Source of the DNA: Callaeas wilsoni | Taxonomy: Eukaryota > Chordata > Aves > Passeriformes > Callaeidae | DNA length: 64,000 bases | Assembly (NCBI GenBank): GCA_013398955.1 | Contig: VWPU01003049.1 | Span: 1 to 64,000 of the forward strand | Reading direction: 5' to 3' | Shown: positions 37,257 to 50,700 of the stretch, in pieces | How positions within the stretch are numbered: position 1 is the stretch's first letter | Layout: each line of letters begins with the position of its first letter | Notes under the pieces: model-generated | Seen by the model: only the letters and a program-made list of their open reading frames with translations | What the model was told of the DNA's origin: nothing | The model's database searches: none | Made by a program: the position numbers and the translations under genes

Positions 37257-40200
37257 GATAGTAGGTTTATAAAAATATCTGCACCAAATAAAAACATACC
37301 CAGGCACAGGGAGTGTAGATGAACAGGTTGTCTAAAGTGTACAGGCTATATTTAAAAAAAGACATACAGAAGAGTAGTCGACATAACATTCTAGAAATAG
37401 AGAAAATGAAAATATCTTGTTGAAGAATCAATTAACCTTGGAAAGGAAGCCAAACTTAACTATGTAGATCATCATTAAATTTGATCATAACTAGGATCAT
37501 GGGTAAAGCTGCCCCTACATTTGATACACAATGCTGTAGTAAACTCCAGTGAGTTGTGCAGGTGCTCCTTTCTTAAGAAACAGTTATGCTGAATTGGTCA
37601 CTGGTGACATTTATGTTATTGCTAATTACATCGGCATTGCTTTATTGTTTTTAAAGTGAACTATGAATCTGGTCTCAGGACTTTCTGGTTCTGTTTGGAC
37701 TGAGTACCTGACTTGATGACTGACTATGGAGGTTGGATGCAACAGATTATTAGTGTGGGCAGCCTAGACTATGAGGTGGCTACAGTAAAACCATGCTATC
37801 AAGTAATTTAAATCTTTATTTTTAATTGCTGGAGTCATAACATACATGGATAGGGTGCAGTTTGTCTCAAACAGTGTACTTCAAGAATTTGGGCAGTTTT
37901 GTGTGGTAGCTTTTGTGAGGTTTCATTTTACTGAACTTTTTAATTATGCCTTATTACAGCTAATTTTCACTGTTTGTACAGATTGCAATTCTGCCCTTAT
38001 CATCCTGCTACACATATCATCCTTCATGTTATTTTTTTTGATGATTCACATTTAGTTGTAATACATACACATTTTCCACTTGTCCTTTTCAGATCCAGAC
38101 AATGGGTTAAAGCTTAACATTGTGCTTTATTAAAACATATGAATTGTTTTAGGAATCTTAAAGGTATAATGCGAAGAATATAGAAGAAAATTATGTGAAT
38201 TTAAAAAAAAAAAAAACAACAAAAAACCTCTCCAAAATTCGTTTGTAAAGATGAAAGAATGGCATCAGAATAATGGTAAGGAGGCCCTCTGTCCACTATT
38301 ACTGCCTTTAGTCACAGAGTAAATCACATCAGTTGGTATTTGTCTCATCTCATCTATCTTCTGCTGTCTAAACCTTTGTTTTCTGAATGCAAGCTCTCTC
38401 AGTTTAAACTCTGATACAAAAGACTGGTACCTGTAGCAAAATTTTCATCTCATCTGTATTAGTGTTATCTATAGAACTACAAAATAGGGAAATTAAACCA
38501 TAATATATCCAACTATTTCCTATTTTGTTTAGAACAATGAGGTTTGCCCTTAAAACAAACAAACAAAAAACAAACAAACAAACAAACCCTATTGAACTCT
38601 CTGGATCATATTAATACTGAAAATGAAAACAACAGAAAGGAAGCATGCTGTATAAGTGCTTCTAATATAAATAAGGCATCATGACACTATTATAATAAAA
38701 ATAGAACCATACTTTCTGTCACGTATTTAATATTCTATATGAATAAAAATGGAAACATATATAAATTTAAATAACATGCAACAAAAATGATGAGTAGCAC
38801 AGGAGTAATGCAGAAATGCTTTTTGAAACCTAAGAAGGGAGGTTGTCATGGAAACAGTTGGCTTAGAAGTCTTTTTGTTGCTACAGTTTTATTCAGCTGA
38901 TCCTTATTCTTTATGTTATTTTAATAAATTAATCTTCCTGAAGTCATTCATGTTTTTAATTTTTTCAGCATAAGGTGTTAAGAACTTTTCAGACGTAAAG
39001 AAAAGACTAATGGCATATTCATGTACACTGAAACATACAAAAATGAAAATTTCCAGTTTACTCCTACTCTCATCTAGCTGAAAGACTAAAAGAAAAGGTG
39101 AATAAAAGAGTGAGTCATTCCCTCTATAAAAGGCTATCATGACACTCTACACAATATTTTGCCTCAAGTGAACTAAAGGAAGAAGAAAACTATAAAAAGT
39201 CTCACCAAATTTGAAATACTTAAATTATTTATCCTACATGAACAAAATAGGTGAACTGAAAAGTTCAACTAACAAAAATCAACTATAAAAGTAATGTAAA
39301 AACAAAGTTTAAAACAAGTAAAATAAACAAGTACCAAGTTAACCAGAAAAGGAACACAAGCACTCAGTGACAAAAAAGAAAAATTCTTGCTAACTAGCCT
39401 GTCTGCAAGGAACAGAAATTTAATTAGTCTTTGTGAACATACCTGCAACAAATAGAAGTTTCTAAATATTAGTTTTCACAGAGACAATAAAAGGTGAAAT
39501 ACCAAAGGAAGCAGAATGGAAAGGGTAACAAGTGTCACGTCTTTAGAAAACAACCTGAAGGAAGCAATATAAAACAAATTTAAAAGCAAACTCAAAGAAT
39601 TAATGGTGTTTCAATGAGCAATATAAATAGCCAAAATGAAAAAACCACCAGGGACTAATAAAATCTGAAGACTCAGCCACATAGAAGAAGAAGAATGTAT
39701 AAAGAAACTACAAGGAAATAAAACATACAGGGAATGAATCCATGGATTTGAAAATGCACATGTTATTTCTTGGAAAAGGAGCTGATGTAAGAGTCTCCAT
39801 GGATACTTTTTTCCCTACTTAACATGCTGGTTCACTGATAGGCAAAAAGTTTTCTGGACACATTAATCTTAACAAAGGTTGGAGAACAACACAAGTCCTT
39901 TAGGACTTTCTCATCAGTTATCTGCCCTTCAGTCTTCTGATAGACTGTGTGGAGAATTACATTCACTCTGTATTGAGCCAACACCATGCTAGTTCCAACA
40001 TCATATGTTAAATCAAGTCTCAAATAGTAGCTGCATATATATCATCACTTAAATTTCCTCAGCCATTGCTTCCAGCGCTGCAGATGGCATTATGTTGCAC
40101 TTTTATTGCACTAAATTCAGAATACATATTAACCAATACTGATCAGTCCTTGTGTATTTAATGAGAAGGACCACATGCGGACAGCACGCGATGGCAAGAG

Positions 40201-40719
40201 ACAGCGCCTATAATTTTCCTCAGTAGTTTTGGTACTGGCTGGAGGTTTTCTCTGCTCCAAGGAAAGAGGCTGGAGTTTCTTCCAATAAAATTGATAAAAA
40301 TTGATGAAAAACATCAGATGGTATTACTTAAAAACACAAGATGCCTTGCTGTGTTGGAACACAGGTTTCAGACTCCTTGGAATACCTTGATTTTCCAGTG
40401 CCATCTTCCAGACATAGCTGCTATAGGTCGAGCACTTGGGTCTATCACAATACTGAGCAGAAGGTTTATTTAGGGCCTTTCCACTCTGCTTATAGGACTT
40501 ATTGTTATGGTGCTTTCCCCACATTTCAAGAATCTCATAAAAATTTTCTTGTTACTTGTATCAATGAATAATCCGAACTTAAATATCTTAGAACTTTCTT
40601 CCTACAAACTTCATCCTTTGTTGCAAGACAGACTAGAGGAGGCTAAAATAATGAAGGTTGCTATTTTTACTTTTCTTTTTGTTAAATCTGCTGATTCACA
40701 ACACTGATGCTTGTGAGTG
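37257..40719. other. No gene recognised; AT-rich non-coding sequence
   Basis: Contains an (AAAC)n tract at 38552-38588 and an A-run near 38202. A minus-strand open frame at 39832-40023 looks somewhat protein-like but has no recognised family or splice context. Confidence 0.4.
38552..38588. repeat. (AAAC)n simple repeat
   Basis: Tandem AAAC units interrupted by one A6 run, on the plus strand. Confidence 0.85.
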
Positions 40720-40985
40720 TGTGGTGGGTTCACCTTGTATGGCTTCCAGACCTCAATCCAGCTAGCTGCTTTCTTACTCCCTCTCCTCAGCAGGATGAGG
40801 AGAGAAAATTAAATAGCTCATTGGTTGAGATAAAGACAATGAGATAACTTACTAGTGAGAAATATGGGAAAAATAAACTAAACTTAGAGAAAATTATTTT
40901 AATCTATTGCCAATTAAACCTAGAGTAGGATAGTGAGAAACAAAGGAAAAACTAAAACATGTTACACTTGACCTGACCTGCCTAA
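40720..40985 (-). mobile_element. LTR fragment, family B, antisense (3' part of LTR)
   Basis: The plus strand starts TGTGGTGGGTTCACC, the reverse complement of this family's terminal GGGTCAACCCACTACA. It continues with CTCCTCAGCAGGATGAGGAG, AGAGAAAATTAAATAGCTCA, TTGGTTGAGATAAAGACAAT and TTATTTTAATCTATTGCCAA, then fades after about 40985. Only the R/U5 side is present, complementary to the part missing from the 20.9-kb copy. It is diverged and non-coding. Confidence 0.75.
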
Positions 40986-43900
40986 AGTTCAGAATTAATG
41001 CTTGTAAAATCTGCATAACATCATCAGAATATAGAATTAACCGGTCACCCAAGATATATTATTATACAATTACCTTCCTGCCAAACACTTTCAGAAGATG
41101 TTTACAATGTTCACCTGAAAGCCACTCATGTCTTTTACCCAGAGTGAAAAGGACTGTGGTAATGATTTCATACAATATCTAAAGACATTGTCTGATTCTA
41201 TTTGATCTGTTTGTATAATACTCCCTCTTATCTTGAGGTGCAAAAATAAAGATCATGCTCTGTCACAAAAATCTGCAAAAGTAGACTCTGAAGAGTCCAT
41301 TACTTAAAGTAACCTATACCTTTTGATGCACGGGCTTCCTATGTTGTGTTAATAAAATTAGAATATAGTGCAGGGAAATTAGAAAAACAAAACCAAAAGG
41401 AAAAAACAAACCAACCAACCAATCATCACCAAAAAACAACCCTCCCCCGAAAAAACTCAAAAGCAAACCAAAAAACCAAACAAACCAAAAGAACACCTAA
41501 CAAAAAAAAAAAAACAAAACAACAAAAAACCCAACTAAGCAAAAATGAATCAACCCAAATTCTTTACAATGAAAGATTTTTGTCTAGTTATCTATTTTTA
41601 AAATTTGACTCTAGTTATTTCAGGTTTCCAGCAATGCTGAGATACACTTATGTGAATTAATGATCTGTATGATTAAATGACCTAATTTCATCCTATTTAG
41701 TGACAATATCTTATCAACAGCAGGATGGACTACTGGAATAATTTCTGAGAAAGGTCTCAGCTGTATTATCAAGAATACTAATGGATTATTTTTAAGCTGC
41801 TGAAAGGGGATTTGTCATATAAAAATATGAGTTTGAGTATTAAAATTGACCACATATTAAGAAATTGAACTACTTGAAAATAATTAATAAAGAATAAGAT
41901 ATACTTTCACAAAATGAGCTCATACAATTAAATGTATATATTTTAGATTTGTTAAATATATAAAGTTCTGATTTATTAACAAGGAAAAACAATTCTGCTT
42001 CTCAAGGATGAATGAACTCTATATGTAAGTTTGAAAACTAACTAAAAAATGCAATTTTTGGGTCATTTTAATGGACTTTGTAGGTTGCAGAAGCATTTGG
42101 GGTAGATCTGGGCAACTCTCTAAAATAAAAAACTGTCTTGGGAAGTTCATACAGACATAAATATTCAGATTGATGATTGTCTTAATATAGCACAGGTCAA
42201 TTTGCTCATTCTATGTGCTTTTCCCACTTTAAGCTCTTCTTTAAATAAAATAAAACTGGAGGACCACAAGTCTCAATCAAAATCAATTTTTTCAGATTAT
42301 GAATGTTCTCTGACAATGTAATTCTCTTTGCCCAATGGCAATGTCCTAGTTGCTCTGCATTTCTCAAACACTCTATAAAGACACAGTATCTGAAAGATCC
42401 TACTTATTATCAGGAGCAGCCTAAGTATTACCATAATATTCTTGTTGAGTTAATGAACCTTGTTTATTAATCAGGCTAATCAGCTTGCTTTCTTCAGATA
42501 CAACCAAATATCTACAGCACACAGTACTGTGAAGAATCCAGCCTTACATTTTTCATGTTCTCATTGGGCCACTTATGCATTTTCCAGATGCAACACTGCA
42601 TACCATGTGTAACCAGATGAGCTTTTGGAAAAATATATTTCTTTATAATAAAAAGTGCTAGTCTTACACCCACTTCGCACAGAAATTCTATACGATAAAA
42701 GGTAAAAATCACTCTTTCTTTTCAAAATATATAGGTTTATTCTATTTTTACTATTATAAAGCATCTTTTCACTATTAAGCCATGTCAAGATTATTCGTTA
42801 AACTATCTTCACCCATTGCTAAGACAAAGCTCTTTGTGAGTCTTTCCACATCTGTCTTAGCTTAGCATTAATGTTTCTGAAAGAAAAACTTAAAAGAAAT
42901 GAATCCCTTCCTTCTAAATTGTACCTTTAGAGGACTTATGCTCTTTTATAATCAAATAAAGGGCAATACTGTTACGTCATAATTTGAAGAAAAAGATATT
43001 CAATGAATTTTAATGTATGCAAATCCTATCTGTGATTACCCTTTTAATGTATGTAATTTCTAAGTGTGGTTACCCCTGAATTTTTAGTCAAAGGTAAAAA
43101 ATAGTGCTGCTCACTTTTGATATGGCAGAGACGTTGACATATTTCTTACCCAACAGCTATCTTAAGATGTATCTAGTAAAATAGAGTTACAATTCCTCAT
43201 AAAATAATAATCTAAATAAAATTAGAAATAGAACCTTCACTGAAGATAGAGGAAAGATCTTTATGTTCATTGCTGCAGCTTATTTGATATTGACAGGCTA
43301 AATTTGAGAAGACATCATTATGCACCTAAAATAAAGTGCAGATACTATTTTAGACAACAGAGGCAAAGCAGAAAAGTGCAAATAAAACAGTTACCCACCT
43401 AATGAATAAAAATATTATTGGTCTAGTCAGACAGTTACAGATACAAGTTTTTTCATTTACAAGAACTTGATCATTACAGCATAGCCAAATTCTCTGCGTT
43501 CCCTTGTCTATTGCTATTGAATACATGTGATTTATTCAATATTTTTATTTTTTATTTACTTACTGTTACTTACTTGCTAAAAAGTCAGTAACTACTCCTC
43601 TGATAAGTAAAACTTATTTTTTCCAGAAATCCAGTAGGGTACTGTCTGTCAATGAAAGTATGAAGGCATAAATTGCCATTTTTCACTTAAAGATTGGCTC
43701 AAGTCAGCTGTGTTATCTTTTGAAGCGATACTCTTGTTAGAACCGAGCCAGCAGTAAAAATATCCAATAATGCAGCTACTTGTGTTTCAGGCAATTTACA
43801 GGCATTATTTAATCATAACAATGTATTTGTGAGATGGTTGCATTTGTTTATCTGCATCTTCACCTAGAGAATACAAACTGAGATATTAATTATTTTAGCC

Positions 43901-45815
43901 AAGGGCACAAATGCAATGTGTATCACATTTAGATTAAAATTCTCCTCTTTTCATCTCATTGTTACATATTCACATCAGTACACAATTTTCCCTTTCTCTA
44001 ATTCAGTTTGCTATTATATTAATAATGTAGCTTCAAACTGTGATACAGCAAGTGTTAACTCTTCTCAAAAATAATTGATCATTTCTACAGATGACCCCTG
44101 GTTCACTATGAGGGTTTTTTGATCCTTTGACTGACGATAATGAAGAACCACCGCTATGCATAGCATTTTATTAGAGTCAATAGAATGAAACTCCTAATTT
44201 CTAGTGTATATGTCCATTACATAAACCTCATTGTTCCAGACGACACACACACACTGAGAATTATAATAAAAATTAATTGGGTAAGGAAAACTTTACAGAA
44301 TGACTGGCTTTTCTTTAAAGAAAGAGGCACAGATGATTACTAATACAGCACCACAGTAATTGTGTTTCCTGTCACTGACATGCATTCTGCTGTATGAAAG
44401 AGATGTCCTCTTAGATCTGTGGAAACAGAGAGGTGCAGGATGCTTCTATGTAAAATCCACTGTAGATAAAAATTTTGGTGAACACCAAGAAGAGTCAAAC
44501 ACATGATACAAAGTGGTGCATTGGATGTGAAAATCTCCATCTCCGAAGAACAAAGGAGATAATGTTTGCATTAATGTTTTGCTACAGCCTTTATTCAGTG
44601 AAACACTTGACAGGTTTACATTTGTCTCAGTGAAGCAACAAACTTGAAAGCATCACCTTATCTTTGAAGCTATAACTCAGTATTGTCTTCAGTTCCCAAC
44701 TCAACAGATACCAACCATAAAGGATTTAAGGATCTTACGTTATTAAGTATGTTAAAGTTCTCTTAAAATCAGTTGTTTAGGTTGAGAAAGTTCATTGGAG
44801 ACCTGTATTTCAGTACTCTGACATTTCCAGGCTTTACTGCTCACCATCAGTTTATCTTCAAAACACCACAGTACTATAAGTACTTCTTAGCCCATAACTG
44901 TACAAAATTACTTTTTTTGACCTTATTTTTCATAGTAACAATGAGCTTATAAATGCACATGTCAAAACAAAAACCATTTTAGAATTTATCGGTAATTTAT
45001 CATCCATATTTAAGAATGAACTTGCAAGTTGCAAAATCGGTACCCCAGGCTCCTCTGGTCAAAGGGTTTGTAAAGTTAGGAATTTCTAACCCAAGTTTTT
45101 CTATGTTTTTTAGTTAACACAAAATAACATATAAAATCTCAAATTAAACAATGCATATATAATTAGCAAAGCAAAATCTTCAGCATTATGTATCTTTCTC
45201 CCTAATTTTGATTGCTCTTTTTGTGTTGTTCTTAGTTCACCTGCCACCTGGCCTGATGCATCTTGGGCGTCTCTTATATCCTCCAGCATGTATTCCAGCC
45301 TTATACAATACCTTGGATACTTCAGGACATTTCAGATTCCACCAAGATCAGGCAACCAGATTGAGGTCATACAAACTTTACAGCAAGGTTCAGTTCTTTT
45401 AGGAATTAGTAATTTGGCCAGTGGATTAGAATTGAAAGATTGGGGGTTTTATGTTTGCTAAATTTGAACATTTTGCTGCCTGAACCCTACATTTTTAGAA
45501 AGAATATGTAGCTATAAGGTGTTTATACAAATATACACTAAATAATTTAAAATCTTCAGTTCTGTCATATTTATTTCCCAGTACGTTCCAGTACTACAAG
45601 TACTTTTTTATCTAAGTAATCTATAATTTATAAGAATTTCTTATGACAAATTAGACAAAAAAATTTCTTTTTATTAGTCTAAATAACCAGCTTTGTACAT
45701 TTCAAAATGCAAGCAAAATCTTGCATTGTACAAGACTTTATAGCACTTAAGCAGCAAATGTGGGACTCCCATACTATCACAATGTAGCAATTATATTAAA
45801 AAAGTAAATGCTTAC
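40986..45815. other. No gene recognised; AT-rich non-coding sequence, probably intron downstream of the 45.8-kb exon
   Basis: The donor at 45815 implies that the transcript continues into this side. No further EGF-type exon was seen on the minus strand. It holds the A/C-rich tract at 41385-41535. Open frames here lack motifs. Confidence 0.45.
41385..41535. repeat. A/C-rich low-complexity tract (CAAAA-like)
   Basis: About 150 bp almost only A and C on the plus strand (AACCAACCAACC, CCAAAAAACAACC, and AAAACAAAACAACAAAAAAC). It is the complementary-strand counterpart of the GT-rich tracts at 3.1 and 14.7 kb. Confidence 0.85.
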
Positions 45816-45920
45816 CAAAGGGGCAATTGCATTTGAAGCCACTTATGTCCTCTTCACAGGTTCCTCCATTCCAACAGGGTCTGTCTTGACACTCATTGAT
45901 GCGAACAGAACATGTTTCTC
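45816..45920 (-). CDS. EYS: Internal exon encoding one EGF-like domain, same gene as the 57.9-kb exon
   Basis: A 105-bp exon on the minus strand, with acceptor (AAATTTTCAG above 45920) and donor (TTTG followed by GTAAGC below 45816). Both ends are phase 1, so it joins in frame to the exon at 57865-58118. The join supplies the sixth cysteine that the upstream EGF lacks (GFK + GETC). It then encodes EGF cysteines 1-5 of the next domain (INECQDRPC, NGGTC, FKCNCPFG), whose last cysteine must come from a further exon that I could not find in the window. The domain keeps the O-fucose consensus (CWNGGTC). It has Glu where the hydroxylation consensus expects Asp/Asn after the third cysteine (C-E-E), so calcium-linked hydroxylation is probably lost. 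The symmetrical phase-1 ends mean the exon could be skipped in frame. The exon is well supported; the EYS name rests on the neighbouring exon. Confidence 0.82.
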
Positions 45921-46610
45921 CTGAAAATTTGAATTTAAAAAAAAAAGAGAAAAGGGCAAATGTGCTGACATGTTCAAATCATAGAGATATTTTTGTAATG
46001 AAAAAAAGTCTGTGGGATTGCCACAGTCTACATGGTGAACCCACTGGCCATGGTACCCTGGGTACACAGGACTATTGATACACTCCCTGTGGGTCATGAT
46101 TTTTTCTGCTTCATTGGTTACAAGGCAGTCTATTTTGACAGGCAAAGTTGGAATCATTCCAATCAGGAAAATAGAAAGCTTTCCTACTGAGTTTATACAT
46201 AATCCTGAAGCTTTTTTTCCCATTATACAAATCTACAGCATTCAAGCAACTTTGTCCAGTTTTGTCATTTTCTTTCATTTTGCTCTCTGACACCTTTGAA
46301 ACAGAATTGTGAAGTATCGTTGCATATGAAAATCAGGCCAACACTAATTTACAGACAGTTATTTGTAATAGTACAGTTCACCCTATGTCCTACTGCAAGT
46401 TGACAGTACTGTAATATTAGACATCTCTATTTTTCCATTTAATAAAAAGGACGAGTATGATCAAATCACTAAAGAATATTTAATGAGGCAAAATGCAGAT
46501 AAGAAGGGATGAAATAATTAAGAGCAAAGCTAGGAAGTATAGTGAAATGTAGATTTGTAATCTACAAAAGGGGTTGCTTTGATATGTAACAGGAAAAGCT
46601 AATTCCAGTG

Positions 46611-47741
46611 TGTTGAGTTTGTGCGGCCAGGTTTTGGTAAAAGAAGAGGCACAGGGGTGGCTTCTGTGAGAAGGTGCCAGAAGCTTCCTCCATTTCCAGT
46701 ATAACCAGTTCCAGCCAGGTCCAAGATGGATGTGCTGCTGGCCAAGGCTGGATGGGCCAATCAGAGATGATGGTAACACCCTTACAATAACACATTTAAG
46801 AAGAAGGAAAAAAAGTTATTGTGCAGGTGAAACCGCAGCCAGAAAAGAGCTGAGTGAGATTATGTGAGGGGAACAGCTCTGCAGACACCAAGGTCAGTGC
46901 AGAAGGAGGGGCAGAAGGAGGGTCAGGAGGTGCTTCAGGCACTGGAGCTGAGATTCCCCTGCAGCCCGTGGGGCAGCCCACGGTGAGGCAGCTGTGCCCC
47001 TGCAGCCATGGTGGTCCACGAGGGATGCAGCAATCCACTTGCAGCCCTTGGAGGAGACCCACACTGGAGCAGGTGGATGGCTGAAAGGAGGCTGTGACCC
47101 CGTGGGAGGCCTGTGCTGGAGCAGGCTCCTGGCAGGGACCTGCAGACCTGTGGAGAGAGGAGCCAGCCCAGGCTGGAGCAGGTTTCCTGGTAGGACTTGT
47201 CACCATGTGGGGGACCCACGCTGGAGCAGCCTGTTCTTGAAGGACTGCACGCCCTGGAAGAATGACCCATGCTGAAATAGTTTTCCAGAAGCTATTGTCC
47301 AGGGGATGGACTCATGTTGGAGAAGTTCACTGAGAACTATTTCCTGTTGGAAGGACCCCATGATGGAGCAGGGAAAGGATTCCTCTCCCTGAGCAGCAGG
47401 AGAAGCCACAGATGATAAACTGAACATAACTCCCATTCCCTGTCTCCCTGTGCTGTTGGTGGGGAGCAGGTAGAGCTGAGAAGGAGGGATGGGTGGGGGA
47501 AGGTGTTTTTAAAGGTCTAATTTTACATCTCACTATCCTGCTCTGACTTTATTAGTAATAAATTCAATTAATATCTCTAATTCTAGTCTGTTTTATCTGT
47601 AGTGGTATTTGGTGACTGATCTCTTCTTGTCTCAATCCGTGAACCCTTTGTGATATTTTCTCTCCCCCGTCCAGTTGGAGAGGGGAGTGGTAGAGAGGAT
47701 TTGGTGGGTGCTTGGTGTTCAGGCAGGGTCAACCCACTACA
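46611..47741 (+). mobile_element. Solo LTR, family B (avian ERV type), near full length, antisense to the EGF gene
   Basis: The most complete copy of the family in the window, about 1.13 kb. It runs from GTGCGGCCAGGTTTTGGTAA through AGAAGGTGCCAGAAGCTTCC, the TATA-like region ATTTAAGAAGAAGG near 46793, GCAGACACCAAGGTCAGTGC, and a long array of degenerate units around TGGAGCAG and CTGCAGCC (46930-47370). A polyadenylation signal AATAAA lies in TAGTAATAAATTCAATTAAT near 47555, and the copy ends at GGGTCAACCCACTACA (47741). No clear target-site duplication was seen, and no retroviral genes. It sits in the intron between the two EGF exons, in the opposite direction to that gene. Open frames across the GC-rich array are artefacts. 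Confidence 0.85.
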
Positions 47742-50700
47742 TCTAGCCATAGGAATGGAGCTAAATCACTTTCAGTAACTATAACAGATCAGCAGTGTGG
47801 AGAGCATGCTGGGCTTTCTGTGCCTCTTACAGCAGAAGATAAAAAGAAACCAGATGCTGATATACCTCTGAATTCTTTGCATGGCGAAAATAATTTGGTC
47901 TGTTCTCTGCAGCACACCTATACACCCTCTCACAGAATCATATGAACCAAGACTCTCGGCTCTCAAAACCTGTATCGATTAGATACAAAGGCTCTTCATT
48001 AGAGAAATGAAGCACCAAGTTTCTCTTCCACACATAAACTTGTGATAAAAGGGCTCCTATTGGGTTTTTCTTCCGCCTCTAAACATGCTCTGCATTTTCC
48101 ATAAGATTTGAAGATACATGGATGAAAAGGGTGAGAAAAAGCATAGTCCGGGTAGAGTTCAGGTAACTCAGTAAACTAAAAACCTTTCTGCTGAGAGCAG
48201 CTGCTGAGTGCTGCCTAACATGTGTCATGGCACCAGTGAGCATTACAGCGAGGACTGGCCAACATATAAATTAATTTCTAAGTTCTTCAATTTTTAAAAG
48301 AATTTTCTTCGAAGTGCTGATAAGGTAATGGCACTATATACAACCTTTCTGATCTAATTCTGGTATTTTGCATTCCTTATGCTTTCTAGTTCAGATCCCT
48401 GATTACGGTGGGTCTCTTTTGGGGGAGATAAATAAAAATGCATTGGTATCTGTTCTCTTCCTCTGGATAGGCAGGTGGAGAATAGCACAAATAGCACAAA
48501 CAGAATTTCCTCCAAAAGCAAATTATCTGGCTGCAAGCCATAGGCAGGCTGAAGCATGCACTAGAAAAACTCCTTGAAACAGATTCTTTCACCTCCATCA
48601 ATTTATTAAAGGTTAAAGCAAATGCAATTTTAAGGGAAATAATAGAATGAGATCATCCTCATTTGCTGATGATCTTCAAGATATCATGCAAGCAGAATTT
48701 AAGAATTCATGTTCTCGGAGAACAAAGGTAATCTATGGGCAGTATTTTAAAAATATTTCAGAGAGAATCAAAGAATCTATGAAGCTACCATGAGACTATA
48801 TTTTCTGAGTATTTGGGACATAAACAAAGCCAGAAAATACAGAGAAGTCTTTTTTGTTTTCAATATGCAGCTCCTCTCAACTACACATTTGAAATGTATG
48901 ATGAGAACCTTCTTTGAAAGTTAGATAAAAATTGTTAATTGGCTACAAATTACTTTCAACATCAAAGTATGTTAATATAAATTTTTTTTTTGGTTTATGC
49001 TTTTAAGGTTAAAATTAATACATCACATCCAAACATAATTACTAGTAAAACATAATATTTAATTAGCTATTTAATAAATCATAGCTTAAGGTCTGAGTTC
49101 CTATACACTTTAAAGGTGTCATATCACCAAATTCTGGAGTACAAAGAGAATGTTAAAAATTACCATAAGCAGAATCTACTTCTATTAATGCTGTGGAATA
49201 TTTTATGCTGTATAAAATTGCACTGTTCTCAAATATATAACAGACAATTACAGGAAAGTCTGTCACTCTTGCATATTGCATTGCCTGATCTTTAACAGCA
49301 AGATTTTCTACCAGCACATTGATGATACACAACACATCATTCTGCAGGAGCACAAAGGTGTTGAGAAGAACATAAGAACCTGAATAGGTGAATGCTAAAA
49401 AATTAGCAAAGGTATTTCATCTTCCTTTAGTTTTACTGATATAACTTATTTTCTTTAAAATAGTCATGCTATTTTAGCAAATGGAGTGACTCTGAAGTTC
49501 TCAGGTAAATATAACTGCAGATGAAAGACAACGAAAAAAAATTAAGTTTCGTAAGTCTAATGGATGAAGTCTCATTGAATATTCCTTACCTTCAGAAGTG
49601 CAACTCTGTAACACCACTAGGTTGAAAATTTGTACCTTTCAAACTTTGGCCGGTTTTTTTTCCGCTTAACTTAAAGACATTAGCTTTGCACTTTATCTGA
49701 ACTTATCAAAATATTGTTAGATTTTGTAGAATATCAAAAAAACAGGGTTTTTTATATCAAAATAAGTTCAATTTCAAACCGTTCTCAAATATAATATTCA
49801 GACATTAGAATAAATGTCTGAAATTCATTCAGAAATTAGAGTAAAACTGAAATAATTTGAGAGCTTATTTTCTTAATGTAATGCACATTATATTTAAAGT
49901 ATCTCTTATTAAGTGCCACCACCACCACTACAACATTTCTGTCTGAATCACAAAACACATGCAAAAAGATCAAAATACAAAGTTGCTTCTAAATACTGTT
50001 GATATCAACTTTTGTTTTTTAGGCAAAATTAAATATAAAGTTTGGCAATGTAAAGGCACACAGAATGACCACAATTAAGAAAAGGATGTGTAAGAATATT
50101 TTTTTGAAGTAAAACTCCTCACTTGAGGACATATTCAAGACATAAGATGAATCTTTCTATTCCGAGATCAGATGAAAAGCACATGATTTAAAATTCTGAT
50201 TAATGTAAACTTAATGAAGTCCTATTTAAAAAAAAAAGAAAAAAAGAAAAAAGCAAACCACAAGGGTTTTATGAAGTTCAAGATGTAGCCAAAATATTAA
50301 CAATGTATTTGAGGATTGTCTTCACAACACTCCTGTCTTACTGTCCACCATTTTGTAAAATGTGTATAATTGCAAAACATTCCAGTCAGGTACCTGACAC
50401 CACATTGTGTAGTTTTGTTGCTTGCTAAGCAACATAAGTTATTCTGTTGGATAAGAGATGTATCAAGATGAGTAATGCTTCCGCTGACTTTGCAGAAAAT
50501 GCAGTTATGAAAAAGAAACAGACAGTCCAGATGAGGCTTTAGTGAACTTGAAAGACATTTCTTTTTCTCAGCTTTGTTGTTCTACACACTTGGTCTTTTT
50601 TTTTCCTTTTCTTGGAGGCCTTTTCTATGTAAGATATTGTAATAGTTAAAAAACCAAAACAAATCTAATTTTTATTTTCTTCATATAGAATAATCCTTTC

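Noticed and set aside
39832..40023. Minus-strand open frame of 63 codons that reads rather like a globular protein
   Set aside because: No EGF or laminin-G motif, no clear acceptor or donor, and nothing to link it to the EGF gene.
46796..47436. Open frames of up to 136 codons on both strands
   Set aside because: They span the GC-rich repeat array of the family-B LTR. Several frames are open on both strands, so this is composition, not coding.
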